Translations under genes and position numbers: made by a program | Notes under the pieces: generated by a model | What the model saw: only the letters and a program-made list of their open reading frames with translations | Database searches by the model: none | What the model was told of the DNA's origin: nothing | Shown here: piece after piece, positions 1 to 5,710 of the stretch | How positions within the stretch are numbered: the stretch's first letter is position 1 | Layout of the letters: each line of letters starts with the position of its first letter | Assembly: GCA_947501315.1 (NCBI GenBank) | Contig: CANMXH010000078.1 | Span: 1 to 9,781 of the forward strand | Length of the DNA: 9,781 bases | Origin: Caulobacteraceae bacterium | GTDB taxonomy: Bacteria > Pseudomonadota > Alphaproteobacteria > Caulobacterales > Caulobacteraceae | Reading direction: 5' to 3'

Positions 1-576
1 CCGGTCTATGTGGCGAGCCAGGCGGTTCTCGACAGGATCGCCGGGTTTCACCTCCATCGGGGTATTCTGGCCCTGGGCGAGAAGCCGCCGGTTCTGACCC
101 TTGAGGCCTGTCTGCAAGGGGCGGGACGGGAGACCGTCGTCGTTGCGGCCTGCGGCATCGGCAACCATGATAACATGGGCGGGGTGTTCCGGAACGCGGC
201 GGCGTTCGGGGCCGGGGCGGTCTTGCTGGATGCCCATTGCTGCGATCCCTTCTATCGCAAGGCCATACGGGTCTCGGTCGGGGCAGCGCTGCGGACACCG
301 ATGGTGACCGGGCTCGACCCGCTCGCAATGGTCGAGCAGCTGAAGGCGGCGGGATTCAGGATGCTGGCATTGACGCCCGGCGCCTCAGAGCCTCTGGACG
401 CGATGCCACGGGGTGGAAAGGTCGCCATCCTGCTGGGTCCCGAGGGACCTGGGCTGTCGTCGGCGGTGCTCGACCGGTGCCAGCCGGTCGGGATTCCGAT
501 GTCAGGAGGCTTCGACTCGCTGAACGTTTCGGTCGCCTGCGGGATCGCCCTGCATCATTTCACCCGACGGGCGTGA
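1..576 (+). CDS. SpoU/TrmH-family RNA 2'-O-methyltransferase, 5' end missing
   Basis: This enzyme transfers a methyl group from S-adenosylmethionine to a ribose 2'-OH in tRNA or rRNA, in the cytoplasm. The frame is open from the first base (it reads PVYVASQAVL...), so the start lies before the window. The GTG at position 10 is probably internal. All three SPOUT trefoil-knot motifs are present: motif 1 as GNHDNMGGVFRNAAAFG at about residues 51-67 of the visible part, motif 2 as ILLGPEGPGLS, and motif 3 as the DSLNVSVACGIALHHF stretch near the C-terminus. These form the cofactor pocket and dimer interface in the family. About 191 residues are visible; full-length relatives are usually about 250-280, so an N-terminal substrate-binding part is likely missing. 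The exact RNA target cannot be read from this. It ends 90 bases before a possible small membrane gene on the same strand. Confidence 0.93.
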   Translation, partial: PVYVASQAVLDRIAGFHLHRGILALGEKPPVLTLEACLQGAGRETVVVAACGIGNHDNMGGVFRNAAAFGAGAVLLDAHCCDPFYRKAIRVSVGAALRTPMVTGLDPLAMVEQLKAAGFRMLALTPGASEPLDAMPRGGKVAILLGPEGPGLSSAVLDRCQPVGIPMSGGFDSLNVSVACGIALHHFTRRA

Positions 577-652
577 AACGATCACGGAATCGCGATTAAC
601 GCTTTGTACACCTTGATGAACCGGAAAACCTGTGTCGCTGTATCTACGTCCG

Positions 653-659
653 GGGGGAG
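653..659 (+). promoter_or_regulatory. Ribosome binding site for the 40-residue membrane ORF
   Basis: A GGGGGAG run lies 7 bases before the ATG at 667. In-frame alternative starts upstream (TTG at 604, ATG at 616) have no comparable purine run. This decides the start of the small ORF. Confidence 0.5.
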
Positions 660-666
660 TTCAATC

Positions 667-789
667 ATGTTCGGTGGCGTTTTCGTCGTCATTCTCCGCA
701 ATGCGCGTGTCGCGCTGGCGGTGGCTATCGTCGCTGTGGGCGTCAGCGCGGCCAGTGTCATCGGCTGGATAACCGCACCGGTCGCCTGA
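667..789 (+). CDS. Small single-pass membrane protein (40 aa), hypothetical
   Basis: I do not recognise this protein. It begins MFGGVFVVILRNARVALAVA and continues as an Ala/Val-rich hydrophobic stretch at about residues 13-35, which fits one transmembrane helix; Arg11 and Arg15 lie before it. About three quarters of third codon positions are G or C, as expected for a coding frame in this genome. A strong Shine-Dalgarno-like GGGGGAG sits 7 bases upstream. It is followed closely by the oppositely oriented five-pass membrane gene, so the two converge. It could be a real small envelope protein or a chance ORF in GC-rich DNA. Confidence 0.45.
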   Translation: MFGGVFVVILRNARVALAVAIVAVGVSAASVIGWITAPVA

Positions 790-802
790 CCGGGGGCGAC
801 CG
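779..802. terminator. GC-rich hairpin between convergent genes
   Basis: A perfect 8-bp inverted repeat, CGGTCGCC at 779-786 and GGCGACCG at 795-802, encloses an 8-base loop. It overlaps the stop of the plus-strand small ORF and lies just beyond the stop of the minus-strand membrane gene. That position suits a two-way terminator, but neither side has a T-tract, so intrinsic termination is uncertain. Confidence 0.35.
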
Positions 803-808
803 CATCTC

Positions 809-1243
809 TCAGTCGGTTGGTCCGGCCTTGCCGACGGCCGTCGCGGCAGGCGCTCGCGACCGCCAGAGGATGCCGCAGGCGAGGGACAGAAGAACCGCGT
901 CGCCCCAGACGTAGTAGGCTGTGACATAGGCCCACTGCTCGAGCTGGGAGAAGCGGACGAAGGCCAGATGGTTGGCCATCAGCAGGAACTGGAACGCGGT
1001 CGCCCAGATCGTCCATCGGCGGCGTGAGTATACTGTCAGGTAAAGCAGAAACAGCATCGTGGCTCCGTCGAGCCCGATGGCGACCCATGGCGGTGCACTG
1101 CCATCAAACGGGGCCAGGGTGGTTCCTGCCCAGGTCACAACGAGAATGGCCGCTGTCGCGCGTTCCCAGGGGCCGCCTCGCCAGACAGCAAGCGCCGCGG
1201 TGGCGATGAGCAAGGCCAGGGAAACCGCATAGATCGGCGACAT
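809..1243 (-). CDS. Five-pass inner-membrane protein, hypothetical (144 aa)
   Basis: I do not recognise a named family. The protein is strongly hydrophobic, with likely membrane helices at about residues 3-21, 28-44, 53-72, 77-96 and 104-127, and a short Ala/Gly-rich soluble tail. Aromatic residues cluster at the helix ends (for example WAYVTAYYVW at 104-113), as in many small integral membrane proteins. No catalytic motif is visible. The ATG at 1243 follows an AGGGGG run that is unusually close to the start, so the start is plausible but not certain. It lies 18 bases after the stop of the 115-residue helical gene on the same strand and may be the last gene of that minus-strand run. Confidence 0.7.
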   Translation of the reverse strand: MSPIYAVSLALLIATAALAVWRGGPWERATAAILVVTWAGTTLAPFDGSAPPWVAIGLDGATMLFLLYLTVYSRRRWTIWATAFQFLLMANHLAFVRFSQLEQWAYVTAYYVWGDAVLLSLACGILWRSRAPAATAVGKAGPTD

Positions 1244-1261
1244 GCCCCCTGAATCACCAAC

Positions 1262-1609
1262 TCAGGAGACAAGCGCAAGTCCTGCGGGATGCGGGACCGG
1301 TCTGTCCGCCTTCTCCAGCCCGCCCATCCGGATCCCCCGATAGGCGGTGTTCCGCTTCACCTCGGCCAGCGCTTCGTGGAGCGCGACCATGGCACGTTGT
1401 GCCCCGATCTGGGCCGTGACGGCTTCGGCGAGGGCGTCAAAAGCCGCCTGGCCCACTGTGGCCGAAAGACCCGCCGCCCGACGACTGAGGGTCATTGACT
1501 GGGCCAGCCGCCCAAGCTGGTTGACGGCTTCATCCTGGCTGGTCTCGGCCTGAAAAAGGTCCGATGCCAGGCGCGCGACAATGGTCGCTGCTTGTTCGCT
1601 GCGTTTCAT
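1262..1609 (-). CDS. Helical hypothetical protein (115 aa)
   Basis: The protein begins MKRSEQAATIVARL and is almost entirely predicted helix, rich in Ala, with a conserved-looking core LSATVGQAAFDALAEAV at about residues 48-64 and a short polar C-terminal tail with Pro residues (RPVPHPAGLAL). There is no signal peptide or membrane segment. From memory it resembles a class of uncharacterised alphaproteobacterial proteins that contain a similar LSxVxGQxAF core, but I cannot confirm this without a search. I chose the ATG at 1609 over the longer frame from 1693 because the extra 28 residues are low-quality sequence overlapping the upstream gene. It starts 31 bases after the stop of the frame that carries the LuxR-type domain, so co-transcription is likely. 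Confidence 0.7.
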   Translation of the reverse strand: MKRSEQAATIVARLASDLFQAETSQDEAVNQLGRLAQSMTLSRRAAGLSATVGQAAFDALAEAVTAQIGAQRAMVALHEALAEVKRNTAYRGIRMGGLEKADRPVPHPAGLALVS

Positions 1610-1640
1610 TTGCTGACTCTTTTGCTGGAGGCTGCGCGGC

Positions 1641-1745
1641 TCAGCTCCCGTAGCGGATGCCTTGCAGGGCGAAGGCGAACCGTTCCGCGCCAATAATGCT
1701 TGTCACGACCAGGGCCGCTATTGCTGCGATGGTTAGGACAAACAC
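1641..1745 (-). CDS. Possible 34-residue membrane peptide (alternative to LuxR tail)
   Basis: If the LuxR-type frame is not translated throughout, its last part can be read as a separate small ORF from the GTG at 1745. It encodes a hydrophobic stretch (FVLTIAAIAALVVTSIIGA, about residues 2-20) followed by a short tail ending IRYGS. About 27 of the last 37 codons of this frame end in G or C, consistent with coding. Its start overlaps the stop of the 84-residue gene by 13 bases, so translational coupling is conceivable. It has no good Shine-Dalgarno sequence. It may equally be the C-terminus of the LuxR-type protein. Confidence 0.3.
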   Translation of the reverse strand: MFVLTIAAIAALVVTSIIGAERFAFALQGIRYGS

Positions 1746-2273
1746 GATGCGCCCGAGGACCTCATGTCCGACTCCTGCGGCTCGAACCCCGAATCCAGCA
1801 GGGCCGCCCCGATGTGCAGAATCTCCCTGAAGGTGGCTTCCGGAGAGAGGAAGGCCGCCTGTTTGCGGGTGCCCCTCACCAGATGGTGCACCATCGTCTG
1901 TTTCACCGGCGTGTCCGCCAGTGACAGCAGCACAGTCTGAAGTTCCGCCCAGCTGATGCCCGGCAACTGCCCCTCGGTATTGGCCATGGATGTCCCCTTT
2001 CGCCGGGCCAGCAAAGCCTTTCGGTGCAGGGGAGGCGATTGGGACCTGTTCGGATACCGAGTCAGTCGGAACGGCCTGACCGGCAAGCAGGAGCAGGGCT
2101 GCGTCGACACGGCCCGCAGCCTTGAGCTTGCGCGCGGCGTTTTCACAGTGGCGGTCGACGGTCGAAGGCTTGATCCCCAGACGCCTCGCGATCTGCTTCG
2201 AGTTCATGTGGGCATGGACGAGGCGGAGGCATTGCCGCTCGCGGTCTGTCAGATGCTCTGAACGGCTTGGCAT
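1641..2273 (-). CDS. LuxR-type helix-turn-helix protein; open frame runs on to a membrane tail
   Basis: Residues 8-65 form a LuxR/GerE-type DNA-binding domain: LTDRERQCLRLV, then SKQIARRLGIKPSTVDRH as the recognition helix-turn-helix, then ARKLKAAGRVDAALLL. No receiver or ligand-binding domain precedes it, so it is a stand-alone HTH protein. The frame stays open for 210 codons and ends in a hydrophobic segment VFVLTIAAIAALVVTSIIG near the C-terminus, which would make a membrane-anchored regulator. However, the middle (about 1987-1735) reads as Gly/His-rich sequence with poor third-position GC, while another frame there looks coding. Either the true product is shorter or shifts frame, or the region is doubly coding. 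The start is the ATG at 2273, with a weak GGGG upstream. The DNA-binding domain is certain; the extent of the protein is not. Confidence 0.7.
   Translation of the reverse strand: MPSRSEHLTDRERQCLRLVHAHMNSKQIARRLGIKPSTVDRHCENAARKLKAAGRVDAALLLLAGQAVPTDSVSEQVPIASPAPKGFAGPAKGDIHGQYRGAVAGHQLGGTSDCAAVTGGHAGETDDGAPSGEGHPQTGGLPLSGSHLQGDSAHRGGPAGFGVRAAGVGHEVLGRIVFVLTIAAIAALVVTSIIGAERFAFALQGIRYGS
1733..1987 (-). CDS. Helical hypothetical protein (84 aa) overlapping the LuxR-type frame
   Basis: I do not recognise the family. The protein begins MANTEGQLPGISWAELQTVL and continues as amphipathic helices to about residue 68, with a polar tail ending ASCLS. There is no signal peptide or membrane helix. In the first 42 codons about 34 third positions are G or C, against 21 of 44 for the LuxR-type frame over the same DNA, so this is the better-supported frame here. 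It also has a clear ribosome binding site, AAGGGG 6 bases before the ATG. It sits between the HTH-encoding part and the membrane-segment-encoding part of the other frame. It may be an independent small protein or a domain joined to the HTH by a frameshift. Confidence 0.6.
   Translation of the reverse strand: MANTEGQLPGISWAELQTVLLSLADTPVKQTMVHHLVRGTRKQAAFLSPEATFREILHIGAALLDSGFEPQESDMRSSGASCLS
1994..1999 (-). promoter_or_regulatory. Ribosome binding site of the 84-residue ORF
   Basis: On the minus strand AAGGGG is followed by ACATCC and the ATG at 1987. This is the best Shine-Dalgarno match among the small minus-strand genes and argues that the 84-residue protein is initiated on its own, inside the open LuxR-type frame. 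Confidence 0.55.
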
Positions 2274-2338
2274 ATGACGCACCCCGCAGTTTCCACCCGG
2301 AGTTAAACACAGGCGAAGCCAGACCGAAAAGGGCATTG

Positions 2339-2380
2339 CCGCTGACCGCCTTGATCAGCGGTTGCCCGGGGTGGCCGGGC
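2339..2380 (-). terminator. Two tandem hairpins downstream of tRNA-Cys
   Basis: Two perfect inverted repeats lie just after the 3' end of the tRNA: GCCCGG (2364-2369) with CCGGGC (2375-2380), and CCGCTGA (2339-2345) with TCAGCGG (2355-2361). On the minus strand the second hairpin is followed by CAATGCCCTTTT. The T-run is 8 bases away, so this is a plausible but weak intrinsic terminator. The hairpins could also protect the tRNA precursor's 3' end. Confidence 0.4.
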
Positions 2381-2402
2381 GCGGGGAGAATCGAAGTCGC
2401 GA

Positions 2403-2476
2403 TGGAGGCCTGACCGAGAATCGAACTCGGGTACACGGATTTGCAATCCGGCGCGTAACCACTCCGCCATCAGGCC
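2403..2476 (-). tRNA. tRNA-Cys (anticodon GCA)
   Basis: The minus strand folds as a full cloverleaf of 74 bases. The acceptor stem is GGCCTGA paired with TCAGGCC. The anticodon stem-loop is CCGGATTGCAAATCCG-like with anticodon GCA at 2444-2442. The T-arm carries the standard GTTCGATTC loop. The discriminator base is T (U73), the known identity element for cysteine tRNAs, and the 3' CCA is encoded at 2405-2403. It delivers cysteine in translation. It is transcribed divergently from the methyltransferase-like gene at 2616. Confidence 0.97.
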
Positions 2477-2532
2477 TTGGGGCCGTTGAGAACGACCACG
2501 CCATCGCGAGGGGCGTTCGCTATCAGATCGGA

Positions 2533-2561
2533 TTGTCCCCCGCAACGCACAGACCTATAAG
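2533..2561 (+). promoter_or_regulatory. Putative housekeeping-sigma promoter for the 2616-3245 gene
   Basis: TTGTCC at 2533-2538 and TATAAG at 2556-2561 are separated by 17 bases. They match the sigma-70-type consensus TTGACA/TATAAT at 4 of 6 and 5 of 6 positions. A transcript would start near 2568, about 48 bases before the ATG at 2616. This is sequence matching only. Confidence 0.4.
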
Positions 2562-2615
2562 CGCGCCAGATTTCCCGGGTGCCTTCGGGTGCTCACAGCC
2601 GCAGGATTGTTTTCC

Positions 2616-3245
2616 ATGGATTTCGCCGCCGCCCGCAAGGTCATGGTCGACAGCCAGGTCCGCGTGAACGATGTGACCGATCGCGCCCTGCAGGCCGCCC
2701 TTCTGGGCGTGCCGCGCGAGCGGTTCCTGCCGTCGGATCGTGCCTGGTCCGCCTATGCGGAGATCGAGCCCGAGATCGCCGGCGAGCGCCGGCTGATGCT
2801 GGCGCGGGATCTGTCGAAGCTGCTGATGGCGCTCGAGGCGAGACCGGGCGAGCGGGCCCTGGGAATCGCCGCACCCTATGCCGCAGCCGTGTTGGCGCGG
2901 GTCGGTCTCGAGGCGACCGCCCAGGAATCGGACGGGACCGTGTTCGCGGTGGCCGGCGAGGTCCTGGCGGAAGAGGGGGTCCGGACCGTCACAGCCCCGC
3001 TCGGTGCGCCGGTGGACGGCGGCTATGACGTCATCATCTGTGAGGGCGCAGTGCCCGGGCGACCAGAGGCCTGGCTGGAAGCCCTGAACATCGGCGGACG
3101 GATGGCCGTCGTCGAACGGACGGGTGCGGTGGGCAAGGCTGTGCTCTATGTGAGGGGTGCCCAGGGGGTGTCGCGGCGCGAACTGTTCAATGCCGCCCCT
3201 CCCTTGTTGGCGGAACTCGCGGCAATCCCCACCTTCGTGCTGTAG
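2616..3245 (+). CDS. Protein-L-isoaspartate O-methyltransferase-like protein, degenerate cofactor site
   Basis: The family repairs age-damaged proteins by methylating L-isoaspartyl residues. The opening MDFAAARKVMVDSQVRVNDVTD and VPRERFLP (residues 32-39) are typical of the short alphaproteobacterial PCMT-like paralogues encoded beside tolC, and the C-terminal SRRELFNAAPPLL also fits. I chose the ATG at 2616, with AGGA 9 bases upstream, rather than the GTG at 2589. The 209-residue length is normal. The cofactor-binding motif I, normally a Gly-rich loop like EIGTGSGY, reads ALGIAAPYAAAVLA at residues 81-94, without the glycines and two residues shorter. The protein may therefore have lost methyltransferase activity. 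It lies 129 bases before tolC on the same strand. The family is clear; catalysis is doubtful. Confidence 0.85.
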   Translation: MDFAAARKVMVDSQVRVNDVTDRALQAALLGVPRERFLPSDRAWSAYAEIEPEIAGERRLMLARDLSKLLMALEARPGERALGIAAPYAAAVLARVGLEATAQESDGTVFAVAGEVLAEEGVRTVTAPLGAPVDGGYDVIICEGAVPGRPEAWLEALNIGGRMAVVERTGAVGKAVLYVRGAQGVSRRELFNAAPPLLAELAAIPTFVL

Positions 3246-3374
3246 ACTTTTGAAGTTCGACGGACCGGTCCTGTCGGCGCGTGAAAAAAACTTAACTGGC
3301 GCGGGCGCAAGCCTTACCGCATCAGACCCATGAGACACTGAGTGCGCGCTTCCCCGCGCCAGGCAGGAACAGAC

Positions 3375-4859
3375 ATGCTGAAACGTACGCGCGCGCTCGC
3401 CTCGGTCGCCGTCATCGCCGTGATTGCCGGTATGGGTGCGCCCGCCTGGGCCGAGACGCTGAAAGATGCGCTGGCGCTGGCCTACCAGACCAATCCGTCC
3501 CTTCTGGCCCAGCGGGCGAGCCAGCGGTCCCTGGATGAATCCATCGTACAGGCCCGTTCGGGGCTGCGACCCCAGCTCGATGTCAGGGTCTCCGCCAGCT
3601 ATACCCGGGATTACAGCGGCGCGCCGTTCAGCAACCCGGACAGCGACACCGGCGCAGCCAGCGTCAACCTGTCCCAGACCGTTTGGTCGGGTGGACGTAT
3701 CGGGCACGGCATTTCGGCGGCTGAGGCCAACATCCTGTCCGGACGCGAGAACCTGCGCGACGTTGAACAGACCGTCCTGGCATCGGTGATCCGGGCCTAT
3801 GCCGATGTCATCCGCGACGGTGAGATTCTCGCCATCCGCCAGTCGAACCTCTCCGTTCTTCAGCGCCAGCTGGAAGAAGCCTCGGCCCGGTTCGAGGTCG
3901 GCGAGATCACCCGCACCGACGTGGCCCAGTCCGAATCGCGCCTGGCCCAGTCCGAGGCCGATCTGGCCAATGCCCGCGCCCAGCTGTCTGTATCGCGCGC
4001 CGCCTATGCCGCAGTGGTCGGGCAGGCACCGGGCGAGCTGGCACCGATGCCGGCGCTTCCGGGTGTCCCGGCCGACTTCGACAACGCCCTCGATGTCGCG
4101 CTTTCGGACAATCCGGCCATCCTTTCTGCCGCTTACACCCAGCGCGCCGCTGAGGCCCAGGTGGCGGCCGCCAAGGCCGAATACATGCCGTCCGCGAGTT
4201 TGACGGCCTCCTACGGCGGAGGCACCTCTGACCTCGGCCAGCTCGGCGACATCGGTGACCAGACCCGTTTTCAGGCCGGCGCATCCCTGTCAGTGCCGCT
4301 GTTCACGGGCGGATTGAACCGTTCCCGCATCGCCCAGGCCGTGGAGCGCGCCAATGTGGCGCAGATCAACCTCGAGGGAGAGCGGCGCAACATCTTGCAG
4401 GCGGTCAGCTCGGCCTTTGCCCAGTCCATCTCGTCCCGCGCCACGCTTCAGGCCGGCGAGGAAGCCGTTCGGGCTGCGACCGTGGCTGCCGAGGGTGTGC
4501 GGCAGGAGGCCCAGGTCGGTCTGCGGACGACCCTCGATGTGCTGAACCAGGAGCTGGAGCTTCGTAACGCCCAGATCAATCTGGCGAGCGCCCGTCGCAA
4601 TGAATACGTCGCGCAGGCCAGTCTGCTGGCCGCCATGGGTCGGCTCGAAGGGGCGGATCTGGATGCCGATCTGACGGCCTACGACCCGGCGGCCAACTAT
4701 AACCGGGTGCGCAACCGTGGCGGCCTGCCGTGGGACGGGATCGTCGAAGCCATCGATCGTATCGCCTCGCCCGGCGTTATGCCCGCCAACAACGCCGAGG
4801 ATGCGCCGATTGATGCACAGCTCAAACCGGAGGTCGTCCAGACCGCACCGCGCGGCTGA
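3375..4859 (+). CDS. tolC: TolC-family outer-membrane efflux/type I secretion channel
   Basis: TolC proteins form a trimeric beta-barrel and periplasmic alpha-helical tunnel that connects inner-membrane ABC or RND pumps to the outside. I chose the ATG at 3375 because AGGA lies 6 bases upstream and the protein then begins with a standard signal peptide, MLKRTRALASVAVIAVIAG, with cleavage expected after AWA at residue 26. The earlier in-frame GTG at 3342 would bury that signal. The mature part shows the two-fold internal repeat of the family: DALALAYQTNPSLLAQRAS near the N-terminus and the ALDVALSDNPAILSAAYT repeat start in the middle, each followed by long coiled-coil helices. The end contains YDPAANYNRVRNRGGLPW, typical of alphaproteobacterial TolC. 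The length is 494 residues, as usual. Caulobacter uses channels of this family (RsaF) for S-layer export; whether that applies here is unknown. No pump genes are adjacent. Confidence 0.95.
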   Translation: MLKRTRALASVAVIAVIAGMGAPAWAETLKDALALAYQTNPSLLAQRASQRSLDESIVQARSGLRPQLDVRVSASYTRDYSGAPFSNPDSDTGAASVNLSQTVWSGGRIGHGISAAEANILSGRENLRDVEQTVLASVIRAYADVIRDGEILAIRQSNLSVLQRQLEEASARFEVGEITRTDVAQSESRLAQSEADLANARAQLSVSRAAYAAVVGQAPGELAPMPALPGVPADFDNALDVALSDNPAILSAAYTQRAAEAQVAAAKAEYMPSASLTASYGGGTSDLGQLGDIGDQTRFQAGASLSVPLFTGGLNRSRIAQAVERANVAQINLEGERRNILQAVSSAFAQSISSRATLQAGEEAVRAATVAAEGVRQEAQVGLRTTLDVLNQELELRNAQINLASARRNEYVAQASLLAAMGRLEGADLDADLTAYDPAANYNRVRNRGGLPWDGIVEAIDRIASPGVMPANNAEDAPIDAQLKPEVVQTAPRG

Positions 4860-4962
4860 CAGCCCTCCGATCGCCTCTCGCGCGACTGTCGGGGCCGGCT
4901 GTTAACCTGTGGCGCGAAAACGCCCGTTGATTCCAGCGGCCTGAGATGCGACGACATGGTCC

Positions 4963-4988
4963 GGGAGGGAGCTCCTCCCTCTTGTCTT
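4963..4988 (+). terminator. Intrinsic terminator after tolC
   Basis: GGGAGG (4963-4968) pairs with CCTCCC (4974-4979) over a 5-base loop and is followed by the T-rich stretch TCTTGTCTT. It lies about 105 bases after the tolC stop and 46 bases before the popZ start, which suggests that popZ has its own promoter in the short AT-rich stretch that follows. Confidence 0.6.
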
Positions 4989-5033
4989 AATTCGAATTGA
5001 TCGTGCGTTCGCCGCGCGCCCCGGGGTTTCGAT

Positions 5034-5624
5034 ATGACCGACCAGACTGCCCAGGAACCGACGATGGAGGAAATCCTGGCGTCGATTCGCCGGATCATCT
5101 CCGAGGATGACGCCCCGGCGGCGGCGGCGCCGGATCCGGAACCCGAAACGGTTGTCGAGAACGCCCCGGTGGAGGAACCTCCGGCGGTCGAGGAGCCGGA
5201 ACCCTCTGAAGAGGACATTCTGGAACTGACCGAGGCCTATGAGGCGCCTGTTGAAGAGAGCCTTGGCGACCTCGACATCCTGACGCCGGAACCGTTCCCC
5301 ACTGCTTCGGTCCCTGAGACGGACTTTGTCGAAACGGCCGAGGCCTATGAGCCCGAGCCCGAGCCGGAAGCCGAGCCGATCGACGAGGGCCTTGTCGGTG
5401 TGAGTGCGGCGGCCAGTGCCGCATCTGCGTTTGCCGGTTTCGCCTCAACCATCCGGAAGCCTGATCCGATCGATTCATGGTCCGGCTCCGGTCCGACGGT
5501 CGATGAACTGGCGCGCGCCCTGCTTCGCCCGATGCTGAAGGAATGGCTGGACGCCAATCTGCCGGGCATCGTCGAGGCCCAGGTACGCAAGGAAGTCGAA
5601 CGCATCGCCCGTAACGCCGGCTGA
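5034..5624 (+). CDS. popZ: Polar organizing protein PopZ (DUF2497 family)
   Basis: PopZ self-assembles into a membraneless matrix at the cell pole. In Caulobacter it anchors the chromosome origin through ParB and recruits cell-cycle signalling proteins. Residues 8-26, EPTMEEILASIRRIISEDD, form the N-terminal partner-binding helix. Residues 27-118 are an acidic, proline-rich disordered linker with Glu-Pro repeats (EPEPEPEAEP near 107-116), and LVGVSAAASAASAFAG follows at 120-135. Residues 155-194 (TVDELARALLRPMLKEWLDA onward) are the C-terminal oligomerisation helices. The 196 residues compare with about 177 in C. crescentus, the difference lying in the linker. The ATG at 5034 has only a weak GGGG upstream. 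It is flanked by terminators on both sides, so it is probably a one-gene transcript. The tolC-popZ-valS order is conserved in this group. Confidence 0.95.
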   Translation: MTDQTAQEPTMEEILASIRRIISEDDAPAAAAPDPEPETVVENAPVEEPPAVEEPEPSEEDILELTEAYEAPVEESLGDLDILTPEPFPTASVPETDFVETAEAYEPEPEPEAEPIDEGLVGVSAAASAASAFAGFASTIRKPDPIDSWSGSGPTVDELARALLRPMLKEWLDANLPGIVEAQVRKEVERIARNAG

Positions 5625-5659
5625 CTTCACCCGCGACCCGATCAAGGCTAGATCATTCC

Positions 5660-5693
5660 GGGGCGGCTCCAGTCGGGGCCGCCCTTTCTCTTT
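5660..5693 (+). terminator. Strong intrinsic terminator after popZ
   Basis: GGGCGGC (5661-5667) pairs with GCCGCCC (5678-5684) over a 10-base loop and is followed directly by TTTCTCTTT (5685-5693). It lies 36 bases after the popZ stop and only 18 bases before the valS start, so the valS promoter must be upstream of or within it, or valS depends on read-through. Confidence 0.75.
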
Positions 5694-5710
5694 GCCCGAA
5701 GACCCTCCCA

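Noticed and set aside
10..576. GTG at position 10 as the start of the SpoU-family gene
   Set aside because: The frame is open to the window edge and the family normally has about 70 more N-terminal residues, so the gene is truncated by the window.
582..1088. 168-codon minus-strand frame overlapping the five-pass membrane gene
   Set aside because: It is in another frame of a better candidate and reads as Arg/Pro-rich sequence with no domain.
3285..3300. CtrA-type binding site near CTTAAC before tolC
   Set aside because: Only a single TTAA half-site is present; the second half at the expected spacing is missing.
2523..3707. 394-codon open frame on the minus strand opposite the PCMT-like and tolC genes
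   Set aside because: It spans two well-supported plus-strand genes and their spacer and translates to low-quality sequence; it is an antisense shadow.
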